The notes under the pieces are model-generated. The model searched no databases and was not told the DNA's origin. It worked only from the letters and a program-made list of their open reading frames with translations. Positions 1 through 10,957 of a stretch of DNA of 64,000 bases are shown piece by piece; position 1 is the stretch's first letter, and every line of letters begins with the position of its first letter. The translations under genes were made by a program, and so were the position numbers. The stretch is from Galaxea fascicularis (taxonomy: Eukaryota; Cnidaria; Anthozoa; Scleractinia; Euphylliidae): contig OX419339.1 of assembly GCA_948470475.1 (NCBI GenBank), positions 1,302,501 through 1,366,500 on the forward strand, given 5' to 3'.

Positions 1-255
1 TTTATTGGCGGCCTCGTTTTGACTCAATTTTCTGCGCGAACCTGGGACTACACTCACTACAAGTATGACGTCATGGGGTTGATTGCGTTGGAGTATGCAC
101 CGCTGTGGTTTTGCAGCGGTCTTCTACAGGAACATTTCTACGAATATCTGTTGACTTTGTCTTTGCAGCCGGCCTCTGATAAAAACCTTGAGAGAAACGG
201 CAAGAAATCAATAGTAGAACGAAATGGAAACTATAAGATGACTAAGATAGAATGA
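1..255 (+). CDS. TMEM229-like membrane protein, C-terminal part (5' end outside window)
   Basis: The frame is open from base 1 and ends at a TGA at 253-255. The visible 84 residues read like the C-terminus of vertebrate TMEM229A/B: the block WDYTHYKYDVMGLIALEYA followed by a WFC motif and a second hydrophobic stretch corresponds to the family's WDYS...FMGLITLEYAV.WFC segment. The family is small multi-pass membrane proteins (Pfam ABC_trans_CmpB-like) of unknown biochemical function. The last about 28 residues are polar and lysine-rich, as expected for a cytosolic tail. A possible acceptor (ctttgcag) precedes the tail at about 168, but the frame is open through it, so I treat the block as one exon. 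The upstream exons and the start lie outside the window. Fairly sure of the family, not of A versus B. Confidence 0.75.
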   Translation, partial: FIGGLVLTQFSARTWDYTHYKYDVMGLIALEYAPLWFCSGLLQEHFYEYLLTLSLQPASDKNLERNGKKSIVERNGNYKMTKIE

Positions 256-1417
256 CCCCGATTATGGCTGCTGAAAAGCATGAGTAATACCGATATCTCT
301 TTGAGCTATAAGTTATTGCAAAATGATTGTAAGTGTCATCAAGTTCGTTCACGTTCACCCTACAATCGGATTTAACAAAATTCTTTCCTCAGAATCGCTC
401 TTAGGATTTTTTTTATTAGAAAAATGGAATGAAAGGTCCCTGGCTTCTAGCTGGATCTTGTTTATATATTGCGCTAGAGGTATGCGATTGTCGATAAAAC
501 ATACTCATTTAGGGTGGCCTTCGAATTCAGAATTCAGGCCTCTAAGTTATTGTTCTTTTACTTCGTTTGAGGGCGTCGTATAAGACATGAGCTACTCTAG
601 ACGCACTGCCCGTGTTTCAAATGTGTTTCTCGTGTGATCAAGCAGTATTACTTTTTGAGATAGCTGTTTTTATTTAGCATATGCAATTGTTGGATCTAAG
701 TGCATAGGATCATATTTATTTACTGCATCCTATTTTTTCACCGAGGAAAAAAGTTTCATTAAAAGTTAAATTTTTGAGATTTTGTTATTCAGTATGACTG
801 AAATATGTTGTTTCATGTGTACATTCCGTAAACAGTTGTCCTAGACTGCAAAGACTAATCAGACAACAAGGAAAGGCTTGGAGTTACAATATTTCGGACC
901 GGAAATGACATGGAATGAAGTCCAATGGTTTCAATTTTCCTCAATTTTCAGGTGAAAAAAAATATGAATTATTTCATATATATTTCACAATCCAAAAATC
1001 ATAAAAAATTCCCAAACATTTACTGTAGCAAGGACTACAACCTCTGTATTGGAGCTTTTTTTCAATTGATTGAAATCACAGCGATACTTTGGAGGAAAAG
1101 TCCTCAAATGGACGGAAAACAAGGTATTTAACCGGAGAGCCCCCTTAAATAAAAGTCTAATAAAGTCTGATTGATTTATTGACTTAATTAAAGTGGTCCT
1201 CGTCGACCAACACATGGCCGAACACATATAGTACATAGACCCCTGTTAAGGTTATGACGACTAAAGGATAACACTAACAGGGTAATGTTACCCTTACTGG
1301 TGAAGATTGACAAACAGTACCTTTATACAAGGAATTTCAAACAGAGACCAAAAGCTTGAATTTGAACAACAAACAGTACTCACTAGGGGTGGAAGCCAGT
1401 TACAATAATAGAAGCTA
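256..1417. other. Intergenic, no gene seen
   Basis: Between the TMEM229-like gene and the first ankyrin gene. Short frames here start at non-ATG codons and show no protein-like composition. On the minus strand an AATAAA at 1180-1175 could be the poly(A) signal of the ankyrin gene, about 240 bp past its stop. Confidence 0.5.
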
Positions 1418-1975
1418 TTACTGGTTTACATTAACCGATAGTTGAGCCATTTTCTCTACCAATAATGCTATCATATCCTCTTCACCTTTCTCAATCGCGA
1501 TGTGAAAAGGAATGTATTTATCATTCGTCTCGGCGTACAAATTCGCACCCCTCTGGATCAGCAGTCGAGCAAGACTAACATGGCCTCCCAACACAGCAGC
1601 GTGAAGGGCCGTCCAATCTTCAGCGTCAAGCGTATTAACTTTGGCGCCGCAATCCAACAGAGCTTTCACGCATTCGATTTTTCCCTCAAACGCAGCCTCG
1701 TGAATAAGTGGCACCCCACATTTGCTTATTTCGTTGATTTTAATGCCGTCTTCTTTAACAATTCTTGGGATCTCACCAGGCTTATCACCCCTCACTGCTT
1801 CCCACAGCTTCCCTCTGCAGCTTTTTTGTTTCTCGGGTTTGATGTATTTCAGCTTTAGGCTATTCATGCAGAGTTTATCATTTTCGGGGATTTTTTTTCT
1901 TTCCCCTGCGCCGGAATCTGTTCCATCATCCCAGAGATCAATCGTTATTTTAGGTGTTTGCCGTTTCGTTGACAT
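1418..1975 (-). CDS. Intronless ankyrin-repeat protein, 185 aa
   Basis: The first ATG in frame is at 1975-1973 (MSTKRQTPK...), giving 185 residues; the frame is open a little further upstream but only from a TTG. The N-terminal about 70 residues are polar and probably disordered. Ankyrin repeats fill the C-terminal half, with clear signatures LIHEAAFEGKIECVKALLDC, WTALHAAVLGGHVSLARLLI and a weaker third repeat ending in a short tail. This is a protein-protein interaction scaffold with no catalytic motif. It resembles the ankyrin protein encoded at 7178-7810 on the other strand, which suggests a local inverted duplication. Unlike that paralogue, it has no obvious RVxF PP1-docking motif. Partner unknown. 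Confidence 0.72.
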   Translation of the reverse strand: MSTKRQTPKITIDLWDDGTDSGAGERKKIPENDKLCMNSLKLKYIKPEKQKSCRGKLWEAVRGDKPGEIPRIVKEDGIKINEISKCGVPLIHEAAFEGKIECVKALLDCGAKVNTLDAEDWTALHAAVLGGHVSLARLLIQRGANLYAETNDKYIPFHIAIEKGEEDMIALLVEKMAQLSVNVNQ

Positions 1976-3056
1976 TTTGAACAGTTCTTTGGTGAATTTT
2001 CCCGTCTCTTTAGGATCGTTGCTCTTGGTGGATGTTTGATATTCACTGACGGACCCAATATTTTGCAAATCAACTTTCGGCAGCCGAAGACAGCTGAGAA
2101 AAGCTTGAAACTTTCGCCAGGCCTAGGTGAAATGATCTCTTCGTTAGCTTTGTTTACCTCCAGCCAGCTTGTGTTCTTTTCCCGTTCGCATGTGATGATA
2201 ACATAGCAGCGAGAAGAGATTAGCAGGTCGCTGAGACAAAGCTGATTTATGCATGCAGTCTATCCGTAAATTAAATAAAGTGCCTACTCTTTGAAATAAG
2301 CCGAAAACCCTTTAAAATTGTGGACGTTCTACCAATAGAATTTCGCGGAGAATTTTAAGCTAAGTGCGTAGTTTGATTAAGAATGAAATATAGCTTCGTA
2401 AAAACGCAGAGTTTAATGTACGTGCAGTTCATCTGCGAACCATACGAGAACAACTGGCAAGAAATCAAGGTAGTTAATGCTCCTTTTGTTCTTGCTTTCA
2501 GAGGCCGGGGCCAACAATATTATTGTGAAATGAAAGACATACAAAATCACAGCCTTTTAGTCGCTTGAACAAACAAGTTCCTTTCCTACGACACAAAATA
2601 AAATATTTATTCCGGATACAAACGTTTCAGTGTGTAATTTGACAAGAAAATGATTATAGGTAAGAGACTTAGATCAAATTAGCGTCTTTCAAATTAAAAA
2701 CTCGAAAGGAGATTAGATGACATATTCATTTTATGCAATTTTTTACGGAGAAAAGTTCAATGCTTTTGTATTTGAGTAAATACGCAGAATTAAAAAATGT
2801 TAGAAACTGCACTTATTAGCGCCCAAAACTGTCCCTCTTTAGCATGAATTTAAATCAAGTTTTCTTCTTGCGTAATTTATACGCGTAAAACAGGGTACTC
2901 GTCTCTCGGAGACAAACCATTGACTTCTGAGATTATTCGGAAAAAGGTAATCATTAGAGCCCCGAATGCTCTTTTCCGTCGTGATCATCTTATATAACAC
3001 ATTTAATCAAAACATCTTGTCGATAAACATCAGTAATGACGAGTGACCACAGGCAC
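1976..3056. other. Upstream region of the ankyrin gene, no gene seen
   Basis: AT-rich DNA that should hold the promoter and 5' UTR of the minus-strand ankyrin gene. A 61-codon frame at 2383-2568 starts with ATG but has no recognisable domain and no partner exon. Confidence 0.4.
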
Positions 3057-3059
3057 CTG

Positions 3060-3201
3060 GCCCCGGTTGTTCAAAAGTTGGATAGCGCTATCCACCGGAT
3101 AAATCACTATCCAGTGGATAAGTAATGGGAAAGCTAATTGAACTGTGCACTTGGATAGATATCCGGTGGATAGCGCTATCCAGCCTTTGAACAACCGGGG
3201 C
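3060..3201. mobile_element. 142-bp palindromic MITE, copy 1, flanked by CTG duplications
   Basis: Perfect terminal inverted repeats GCCCCGGTTGTTC at both ends, followed inward by TGGATAGCGCTATCC-type palindromes. CTG is duplicated at 3057-3059 and 3202-3204. A second copy lies at 5561-5704 with the same 3-bp flank. There is no coding capacity; the transposase source is unknown. Confidence 0.8.
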
Positions 3202-3204
3202 CTG

Positions 3205-4701
3205 GTGGCCAGTTCTTTTGTTGGCTCTTCAACGAGTCAAATTGTTAAAAGACAAACTTGAACTTCAAATTGCACAAAGCACGACCTTCCCCGTGGAGAC
3301 AACCATAAACAAGCTGCCCTTTTGCTTTCATCTTTCCATGGATGTTTTGGTTGTGATATGTCTCTTGGCCAAATAGAGTTGCAGGTGTCCTGTTTGTTGT
3401 TGCCGTATTTTCGTGAAGCAGCGACTATTTTGCTTTTCGGCCGATCGAAAGGATTGGGACCGAATTCCGAGCTGTTTCCGATTCGAAGTACGGAGAGCTC
3501 TGAAGAAATGTCCCAGAACTCGCGATTGGCGACTGCGTCTAAACATTTTACGATCTGTTTGATGGGAGATAATGTTCACGTCTGTCTTGACTATTAGCTC
3601 ATGATCAAACAGTATCAACTACTCTAGGGCCTAGTTTATTGTTTATTTCAAAGTTGAATGGAATATAATTCGGCGTCAAATTTGATTCAGACGAATTTAA
3701 TTCACATTATCAATTCGTCAATCCGTCGACATTAATTGCTGTGTGGTTTTAGACATGGAAATTAGTACAGTCGAATTTGATTCCGTGGTGTATCGTTTCT
3801 GATCAGAGGTTACATTTTGTTTAAATAACAATTTTGAATACATCAAAATAATGTATGCATTTAATTCGACGCCACACTGACACGACGTACAAACTGAGGA
3901 CGCTTTACCAATATTTTATTCGTCTAGCCAAGATGGATAAAACGTCTGGGACGAATTTAATTCGTTTTAAGCGCTGGTCAAACTATCGAACAAAGATGGA
4001 TCCCACATCCAACATTGTTGGAAGTGAATGTTGAGATGGTGGCAAAACACTGATCCAACATTGCCATAAGAAACACGCTACCGGGCACTAAATTTGAAAA
4101 CATGGAGCTCCAACACCGAAACCGAAAGCGCTTGTAGTGTTTATAGTGCTAGAGCTGTTTGAGGATGCAAATGACTGTGTCAAGCGAGGAAGAGAAACGG
4201 TCAAGAGAACGAGCAGAAAACGGTATGTTGCCGATTGTATGAGCAATGTACACATTATGAGGATGAACCCGGAGTAGTTCGCAGAAATTTTAAACGCTAT
4301 TGAACCGGAGATCTGTTCAAAGTTTCAACTCTCGAATTCTTCCAAAACTCGGCCGGACCAATTGAAAATATCAACTTAACCACTGTGTCAAAAAAAATTT
4401 AGCTTTCAGGACTAAACCTGTTTTGAGAAACATTGCGAACGCAAGAAAAATTCGGCTTCAAAGACTCCTTTAAGAAAGCAACAAGTTAACTACATTCAAC
4501 ATGGGAGGGGGGTTATTTATGGCTGGGAGGGGGGAGGGGGAGGTCGGTGATTTTGTAACCAACTAAGACAGTTTAAAAGTATACCCCTCCCCGAAAGTGG
4601 GTGTATCCAAAAATTACACCTCCCCTAGTTTATGCCACTGGCCCAAAATTCCCCTCCCCCCCTCCAGAAAATGTCGAGCTCTGATTGTAAAATAGCGTAT
4701 A
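3205..4701. other. Repeat-rich intergenic DNA, no gene seen
   Basis: Contains a block at about 3660-3960 with repeated short motifs of the type GACGAATTTAATTCG in both orientations, and a G-rich/C-rich stretch at 4500-4680. Open frames at 3322-3618 occur on both strands but none is recognisable. Confidence 0.4.
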
Positions 4702-5089
4702 CAGTCAATTCTCTCGTAAGCGGCCACCCTTGCTGCACGACAAAGTGGTCACTTACAGGACGTGGTCACTTACAGTGCGACCACTTGAACCGGGCCTCTC
4801 CGAACAAAGTTAACCAATCAGAGCGTTAATTGAGAACAAAGGATGGCTTTGTTTTTTGTAAACGGGCCAACGAAACTCAAGAAAGCAAACAACGGTTTAA
4901 CAACAAAAATTGGAAACCCAACGAAGTTGCGTAAGGTTGCAGACGTCTCAGGAAACTTTGTCACTTTTTGATTGGTTCGTTTCGATCCTATCTTTTGAAA
5001 CTTTTTTCGGCTTTTCAACGGTTTCAAACGGTTTGCAGAGTTTTTCATTTTCTACATATTGCACTAAATCTCCCCCGAGTTTTGATCGA

Positions 5090-5265
5090 GGTTGCGTTTC
5101 TCTCATTTTGGGCATAGACGAGTTGTTTTGATCATAGTCCCTCAAAACGTTTCGCACAAAGTGTCGACTACTTTTTACTTCATTTGCGATCAACTGTGGA
5201 CTCATTCCATCGTGGTGAAGGTCTAAAACACGCTCTCGTAGCAGTTGCGAAAGTCGACGACCATT
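5090..5265 (-). pseudogene. Paired-type HTH fragment of a transposase inside the foldback element
   Basis: The minus strand encodes NGRRLSQLLRERVLDLHHDG followed by a segment with MSPQLIANEVKSS and FVRNVLRDY. This is the pattern of the N-terminal PRD/Tc1-type helix-turn-helix (GRPLS..LRERIVEL...G.S..EIA..L..S...V..I). No catalytic DDE/D domain follows; the frame runs into the element's inverted arm and ends. It is a remnant, not a working transposase. Confidence 0.6.
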
Positions 5266-5560
5266 ATCATATATTCCCCCCCACTCGATTCAACCTCAAT
5301 TGAACGCAGTGGGTAAAGGCCATCGTCAAGATCTTATAATTTACCGAAACCATTTGAAATCATTGAAAAGCTGAAAAAAGTTTCAAAAGATAGGATCGAA
5401 ACGAACCAATCAAAAAGTGACAAAGTTTCCTGAGACGTCTGCAACCTTACGCAACTTTGTTGGGTTTCCAATTTTTGTTGTTAAACCGTTGTTTGCCTTC
5501 TTGAGTTTCATTGGCCCGTTTACAAAAAAAGAAGCCATCCTTTGTTCTCAATTAACGCTG

Positions 5561-5704
5561 CTCCGGTTGTTCAAAGGCTGGATAGCGCTATCCACCGGAT
5601 AAATATCTATCCAGTGGATAGTGCAATTAGCTTTCCCAATACTTATCCGCTGGATAGTAATTTATCCGGTGGATAGCACTATCCAACGTTTGAACAACCG
5701 GGGC
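5561..5704. mobile_element. 144-bp palindromic MITE, copy 2, nested in the foldback arm
   Basis: Same family as 3060-3201. The ends read CTCCGGTTGTTC and GAACAACCGGGGC; CTG flanks it at 5558-5560 and 5705-5707. It interrupts the right arm of the foldback element, as shown by the uninterrupted left arm at about 4812-4830, so this insertion is younger than the foldback element. Confidence 0.8.
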
Positions 5705-5757
5705 CTGATTGGTTAACTTTGTTCGGAGAGGCCCGGTTCAAGTGGTCGCATTGTAAG

Positions 5758-7177
5758 AGAAAAATGAACAAAATAAACGCAAAACTGAATTGATTAACTT
5801 ATTTATATAGAGATAATAACTTTTTATCTAACATTAGGCTAATAGCGAGAAGATTGAAAGCAATGGCGTATTTCACATCAAATAACGCCTAGATGCAGTT
5901 GAACCTTTGTGTAACTATTATAATCCATCAAAGATTTTCGCTCGCACGCAATTGGTCTAAACGCATCACCTGACTGAATATTTTCCCCAAATGAGCTTTG
6001 CGAAAAATATTTGAAGGATAGTAAACACAACAGTCTCCATTTGGCTTCAAAAATATGCTCGGAAATTGATCCATGGACATTATCAGTTCCTCTGAACTCA
6101 TCATTTCCCTCCAGCTTCGATCCGGAAACTTGTTCGCTTCTGGGAACAGATAATGACCGCGGACAAACATCCGAGCATATTTTCTTAGCTTCCAAACTGA
6201 GACCCGGTTTACCGGTACTTTTAAGGAATAGTGTTCTCTAGACAGAACTAAACGGCAACAATAGGGTTGAAACAACAGATTCTAAAAATTTACTCCCCTC
6301 CCCTCAATTCCACTGTATTAAAAAAAAAAAACATCCTTCCATTTCCCTTGATTTTTCAAAATTTTACCCCCCGCCTCACTCTAACCGCACTCTCCCCCTA
6401 GCCATAAATAACGAACAGTCCCTTTACTAGAAAAGGTCTTGCTAGATCGCGAGCTGCCATTGCCTGTATGGTGATACGGGGTTACACTTACTGAAAGACC
6501 GGAAGTCCGGTTGTCAATAAATTGTGTTTATGATAATCAGACAGCAATTTATATCAATCAAAGTCGCTTTTAGTTCACGCTGACGATGTTTTTCGTCTGG
6601 TCTCGAAGACATAAGGCAGTGAAACAATGAATCGTGACATTAACGTCAGTTAAACCGTTATGATTTCTCACTAAACGCACGTATTGCACAATACTCACAC
6701 GCGTCCAATCTTTAAAATTTTAAGCGATTGTCCAACACGTTTCTTAGCGTTGAAGTGTAATGTTTACTTCTCCAAGTAATAATTTTGTTGCTTATCAAAA
6801 CAAAAGAATTTTTCTTTGATTGCTGAACCGAGATTAGTTTAGCGGTCTTCACAAACAAACGGCCCGTGTGCCACAGTAATTGGCTATAAATAGACTAAAA
6901 TAATATATAGCAATTTACCTGATGCAGCATGTAATACACTGCCTGTGTAACGAATAATTATCCACGGTTCTGTGAGTTGATTTAACAAGGGAACGCACTC
7001 AAACATTTTCTCTCCACACTCTCGAAGATCACACACGGGGAACTTTAAATCTGACCATTATCGATTTCAACTGAAGTGAAAATTAGCACCTAATTTAAGC
7101 CGCTCACTTGAAATGGTATCGTGACTGGTGCGTTTGGCGAAATACACCATGTGAGGTGTCTTTCTAATGAGCACAAC
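5758..7177. other. Intergenic DNA upstream of the PP1-docking ankyrin gene
   Basis: Holds AT-rich DNA and the presumed promoter of the gene at 7178. Overlapping minus-strand frames at 5878-6275 look slightly protein-like (for example WREMMSSEELIMSMDQFPS) but begin at a TTG, have no recognisable family and no clear splice sites, so I do not call a gene. Confidence 0.4.
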
Positions 7178-7810
7178 ATGGCTCAGCGCAACGTAAACAA
7201 GCGGAGGGCACATCGATCGGAGACAGACGCCACCAATTTACCAAAAGATTCGTTATCTTACGCCAGAACCGTTTTACCAAGGGCAGCCTCTACACCGGAG
7301 ATATGTCTAGTCAACCGTTCTCCCAATATCCCACAGGAAACTGACTCGAGCATAGGAAAATACAGTCGACCTCGGAGTGTGAGCTTCCACCCGGACATAC
7401 GTCTTTATTACGCTGCAACAACCAACGATTTGGATGAGGTAAAGATGTTAATAGAATCAGGAATGGCGGATGTTAACGCTAAAAATCCAGCAGAAGGGGC
7501 AACGGCGTTACACGGCGCCGCTTACGAGGGTAACGTTGATTGCGTTCAGTATCTTTTGGAAAAAGGTGCAGATGTTGATTCGCGCGACGACGATGGCTGG
7601 ACGTCGCTCCACGCCGCCGTGTGCGGCAAAACAAAGAAATGTGTTGCACTGTTATTAAATGCAGACTGTGACCCATTCGCTGAGAACATGGATGGTTTGA
7701 CGCCATTTCAGATGGCAGTGGAAATGGGAATTGATAAGCTTGTGAGGCAGTTCATTAAGAAGTTTAATACTTTAATGCAAGATGACTCTGTTCCGGAGAC
7801 ACTTGTGTAG
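7178..7810 (+). CDS. Intronless ankyrin protein with PP1-docking motif (PPP1R27-like), 210 aa
   Basis: I place the start at the ATG at 7178 (acaacATGg, A at -3 and G at +4); the frame extends to 7121 only from a GTG. The first about 60 residues are basic and disordered. Residues 66-70 are RSVSF, a fit to the RVxF motif that docks onto protein phosphatase 1, followed directly by three ankyrin repeats (ATALHGAAYEGNVDCVQYLL, WTSLHAAVCGKTKKCVALLL, then a degenerate third). Vertebrate PPP1R27 has the same order of RVxF motif then ankyrin repeats and inhibits PP1. The likely role is targeting or inhibition of PP1; substrate unknown. A paralogue lies at 1418-1975 (-). Confidence 0.78.
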   Translation: MAQRNVNKRRAHRSETDATNLPKDSLSYARTVLPRAASTPEICLVNRSPNIPQETDSSIGKYSRPRSVSFHPDIRLYYAATTNDLDEVKMLIESGMADVNAKNPAEGATALHGAAYEGNVDCVQYLLEKGADVDSRDDDGWTSLHAAVCGKTKKCVALLLNADCDPFAENMDGLTPFQMAVEMGIDKLVRQFIKKFNTLMQDDSVPETLV

Positions 7811-9160
7811 TTAGACTTTCCAATTCCAGAGTTTACCATTTTTATTTCCCTATCTAAATTCATCGTACGTTACCAAACAATTGACGTCCAGTTGTACTGT
7901 TTGCTTTGCGCTATTTTTCTTGATGATATTTGATAATTTCAAATATTTTCTTTAGGTTGAACATTGTTACCCGTTACATGCAGGGGTAAATATTCTTATT
8001 CAAACTAACTTGCATTGCGACCGTTGATACTCAAAACACTGATCTTCGTTAATACTGAGTTAGCTTGTCATGAAAACTGTCATTGAAATAGCCTCAAGGC
8101 AAATTGTTGCCATCCGAGTCTGGATGATAGCACAAAAAGAGCTTTGTGGGTATACTGAATAGTTTCTTGATGTTGGACTCCTCATCTCGAATAAGACAGG
8201 TTTGCGAAACCGTTCCTGTGATTCAGTGTTCCATATGGTAGCGGCCTATTACCCAATTCATATCAAAACTGACATTGAAATTGTTCAGAGTCAAGCTTTT
8301 TTAAACTTTCAGTCGATCTACTAAAATTGTAGCCTGCGAACAGGCTCTCATTTGCTGTTTTGATGCTTATCCGCCATTGCCTTGTCGAAACTAATTCTTC
8401 GACAGCTTTGACATACGATTGGGTTGCGAAGGAAAGCTTTGATTTGAGTTTTTACCTCGTCGTAGTCATCATCAAAATATGAGTTATGGCGAGAAACGCA
8501 CTATTGTGAGGTAGGGTACCCCCTTCCAAGATGCTTGCTGATGCGTTGTAATCTGCAATCACAGAAAGTACTGGAAATACGAAAGACGCATTCTTGTGTG
8601 TTGCGTTTCAATAGCGCTGGGTGCAATTTTCGTGGCTGCAATTTGCACCGCAGAAAACAAGGAAGACACTTTTCTTTGAGAGGTGTATGGCTTAAAAATT
8701 AATTCTTATCTCAAAGTTGAATGTAATAAAGATCGGATAAATGTAATGTGACAATTGACTCTGAGAGCTGATAGTCAGTTGTTTTGTTGACTTTGTAATT
8801 AGTTCAATTCTTCAGCAAAAGTCATTAGCAGTCAAGTGGATGTTCCTCGATAGGGCACTCCACAGGACATGACGAGACATGCATCACGCAAAAACATGAC
8901 CTCATAAATTAAATCGCTGTTAGAGCAATCTGTTCACCAGCTGCTTTGGCCATTTTCCAGTGGGTAAAGCTTTGTTCTCTTGCCACAAAGGTTTTATGGT
9001 CTGCTGAAATGTCGTTTTATCTTTCTAGGGGTTCCTTTGTATTTGATTTATTTTTCGTGGTTATAATCAATCAATCCAATTGAACAGTCAGACAGTGTTC
9101 CATTCACTAATTTGAACTTATTCTTTCATTAACCTATTAATTCACTAATTCATGCTTTCA
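7811..9160. other. Intergenic, no gene seen
   Basis: 3' flank of the ankyrin gene. An AATAAA at 8725-8730 is the nearest clear poly(A) signal, about 900 bp after the stop. Nothing else is recognisable. Confidence 0.4.
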
Positions 9161-9161
9161 T

Positions 9162-9215
9162 TCGTTCGTTCGTTCGAACGGACGAACGAACGACCGTCCG
9201 TCAGTCCGTCCCTGA
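9162..9215. repeat. Inverted TTCG/CGAA microsatellite
   Basis: GTTCGTTCGTTCGAACGGAC and following bases form a self-complementary tract of TTCG units meeting CGAA units, able to fold as a hairpin. Confidence 0.7.
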
Positions 9216-9417
9216 TCAATCCCTCGATTCGAAGAGTCCCATCCATCCATCGAATAAAAGGGGTAGTTCCTAAAGAAACTGTGGCGCTGCGTCGGTAGGG
9301 AAGTTGTAAACAAAAATGTTATTTTATCAACGAAGTTGGTAAATGTAACTGAATTGACCACCGTACAGGGATTTTAAAAGCTGACGTTTCCGTCGTCGGA
9401 GGAACAAGACTAACGGT

Positions 9418-10957
9418 ATGGTCCTTATTGATTATAAGAAGGCCTTTGACATGGTTGATCATGTGACTTTGCTACGCAAGCTCGAAGCCTACAATCTTGA
9501 TAAAGAGGCCTTAGTTTGGTTCAAATCTTATTTAACCGATCGTACTCAATTGGTTTCATTCTTGGGACAGTCATCATCCGTTCGGACTGTTACAGCAGGT
9601 GTGCCGCAGGGTTCCATATTGGGTCCCTTGCTTTTTGCTTTGTTTATCAATGATTTACCTTACATATACATACGCAGGTTGACATATTTGCTGATGACAC
9701 CACTCTTCTCGCGGCCACCGACTTTGCCAATGTAGATGAACTTGCGAACATTCTCTCCGAAGAAGTCTCCAACGTCGAAAAGTGGGCAACAAATAACAAA
9801 CTTCCACTTAATTGCTCCAAAACCAGTACGATTCTTATTGATCGTCAACGCCTGCGAAAGCGTCTAAATAACGAAGATTGCAAGCTTGAGATACAGCTCA
9901 ATGGATACTGTTTAGAACAGGCCACAAATGTTAAATTGTTGGGCCTTGATATTTACGAACAACTCAGTTTTGATGTTCATATCGACGGTTTATCTAAAAA
10001 GATATCAAAGCGTCTCGGCATACTCAATAGAATTAAGGCTTACTTACCAAGAACAGAGCGTATGCTTTATTATAATTCTTTAATCAAGCCTTTAATACTA
10101 TATTGTAGTGTAACCTGAACAAGTTGTTGCGGCCATGATAATATTGGTAAGATTTTCAAGCTGCAAAAACGCTGTGCGCGTATTATTTTAGACGCCCATA
10201 AATTAAAACAACATAGTAGCGTAGATCTGTTTAATGCCTTAGGATGAGTGCCATATTACGTGGAGTCTGATATAAAAAGATGCTTGTTAGCTTACAAAAG
10301 AATTAATGGCGCTTGCCCTGATTATATAAATGAACTATTGGCACTTAATAGCAGCCAGCATAGTAGAAATACGCGAGGCGCCAATCTTAACATATTGCCT
10401 CGAACATACAATAGAGCGAAGGAAGGTGTCCGTCGCACATCAGTTTTTTGGTGACAACTTCTAAATGTTGGAATCACCTTCCACTCCTCTTCATCTCTAA
10501 ATACTTTAAAGAGTTCTTTATCTAAACAAATTAAATTAAGTCAGCTTAGGAACAGAATCTTTGCTCCTTTTCTTGAATATAAATTTTAGATTTTGTAGTA
10601 TGACGTATTTATCTTTTAGTTTAGCTTTTGCACGTTTTGTTACGCAATTGGGAATCCTTATGTGATATAAGGCCAGATTGTCACCACCTAAATGCTAGCG
10701 GGACTTCATACGCGATGTTTGACGAGTTAGCTTGATTCCGAAAGGTCTCTGATGAGTCTCTTGGCAGAGACGAAACACGCGTGTCAGACTGACTAGCCAT
10801 GAAAATAAGTTTAGCTTTTATAACTTGATTTCTTATGTATTGTTTTTCTCTTGTTATTATAATTATAAATAAGAGGGCCACAAGTTTATTAGTCGTCTGA
10901 CTATTTGGTGTTACCCTCTATAAATAAAGTTTGTTTGATTGATTGATTGATTGATTG
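9418..10957 (+). mobile_element. 5'-truncated CR1/Jockey-like non-LTR retrotransposon, decayed
   Basis: Reverse transcriptase motifs are visible in successive broken frames: DYKKAFDMVDH, TAGVPQGSILGPLLF, then after a frameshift the catalytic FADDTTLL near 9678-9700, and a C-terminal region ending at about 10588. At least one frameshift and internal stops (about 10118 and 10244) disable it. The 3' end is a (GATT)n tail at 10937-10956 after TAAATAAAG, the type of short tandem tail used by CR1/L2-type elements. The endonuclease part is missing. Confidence 0.82.

Larger units (their letters stand above)
4702..5757. mobile_element. Foldback DNA transposon with arms of about 260 bp and an HTH remnant
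   Basis: The left arm 4770-5036 is repeated inverted at 5346-5757, once the nested MITE at 5561-5704 is removed. The left tip reads TA then CAGTCAATTCTCTCGTAAGC, typical of Tc1/mariner or pogo-type ends inserted at TA; the matching right tip is lost. The core between the arms has a minus-strand coding remnant that looks like a paired-type helix-turn-helix. This is best explained as a non-autonomous derivative of a Tc1/mariner-like element. Confidence 0.7.

Noticed and set aside
3322..3618. Paired frames of about 95 codons on opposite strands
   Set aside because: Neither has a recognisable domain; mutual antisense openness over 280 bp is expected by chance now and then.
5878..6275. Two overlapping minus-strand frames with protein-like wording
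   Set aside because: No ATG start for the longer one, no family recognised, no clear splice sites. Kept only as a remark for the intergenic region.
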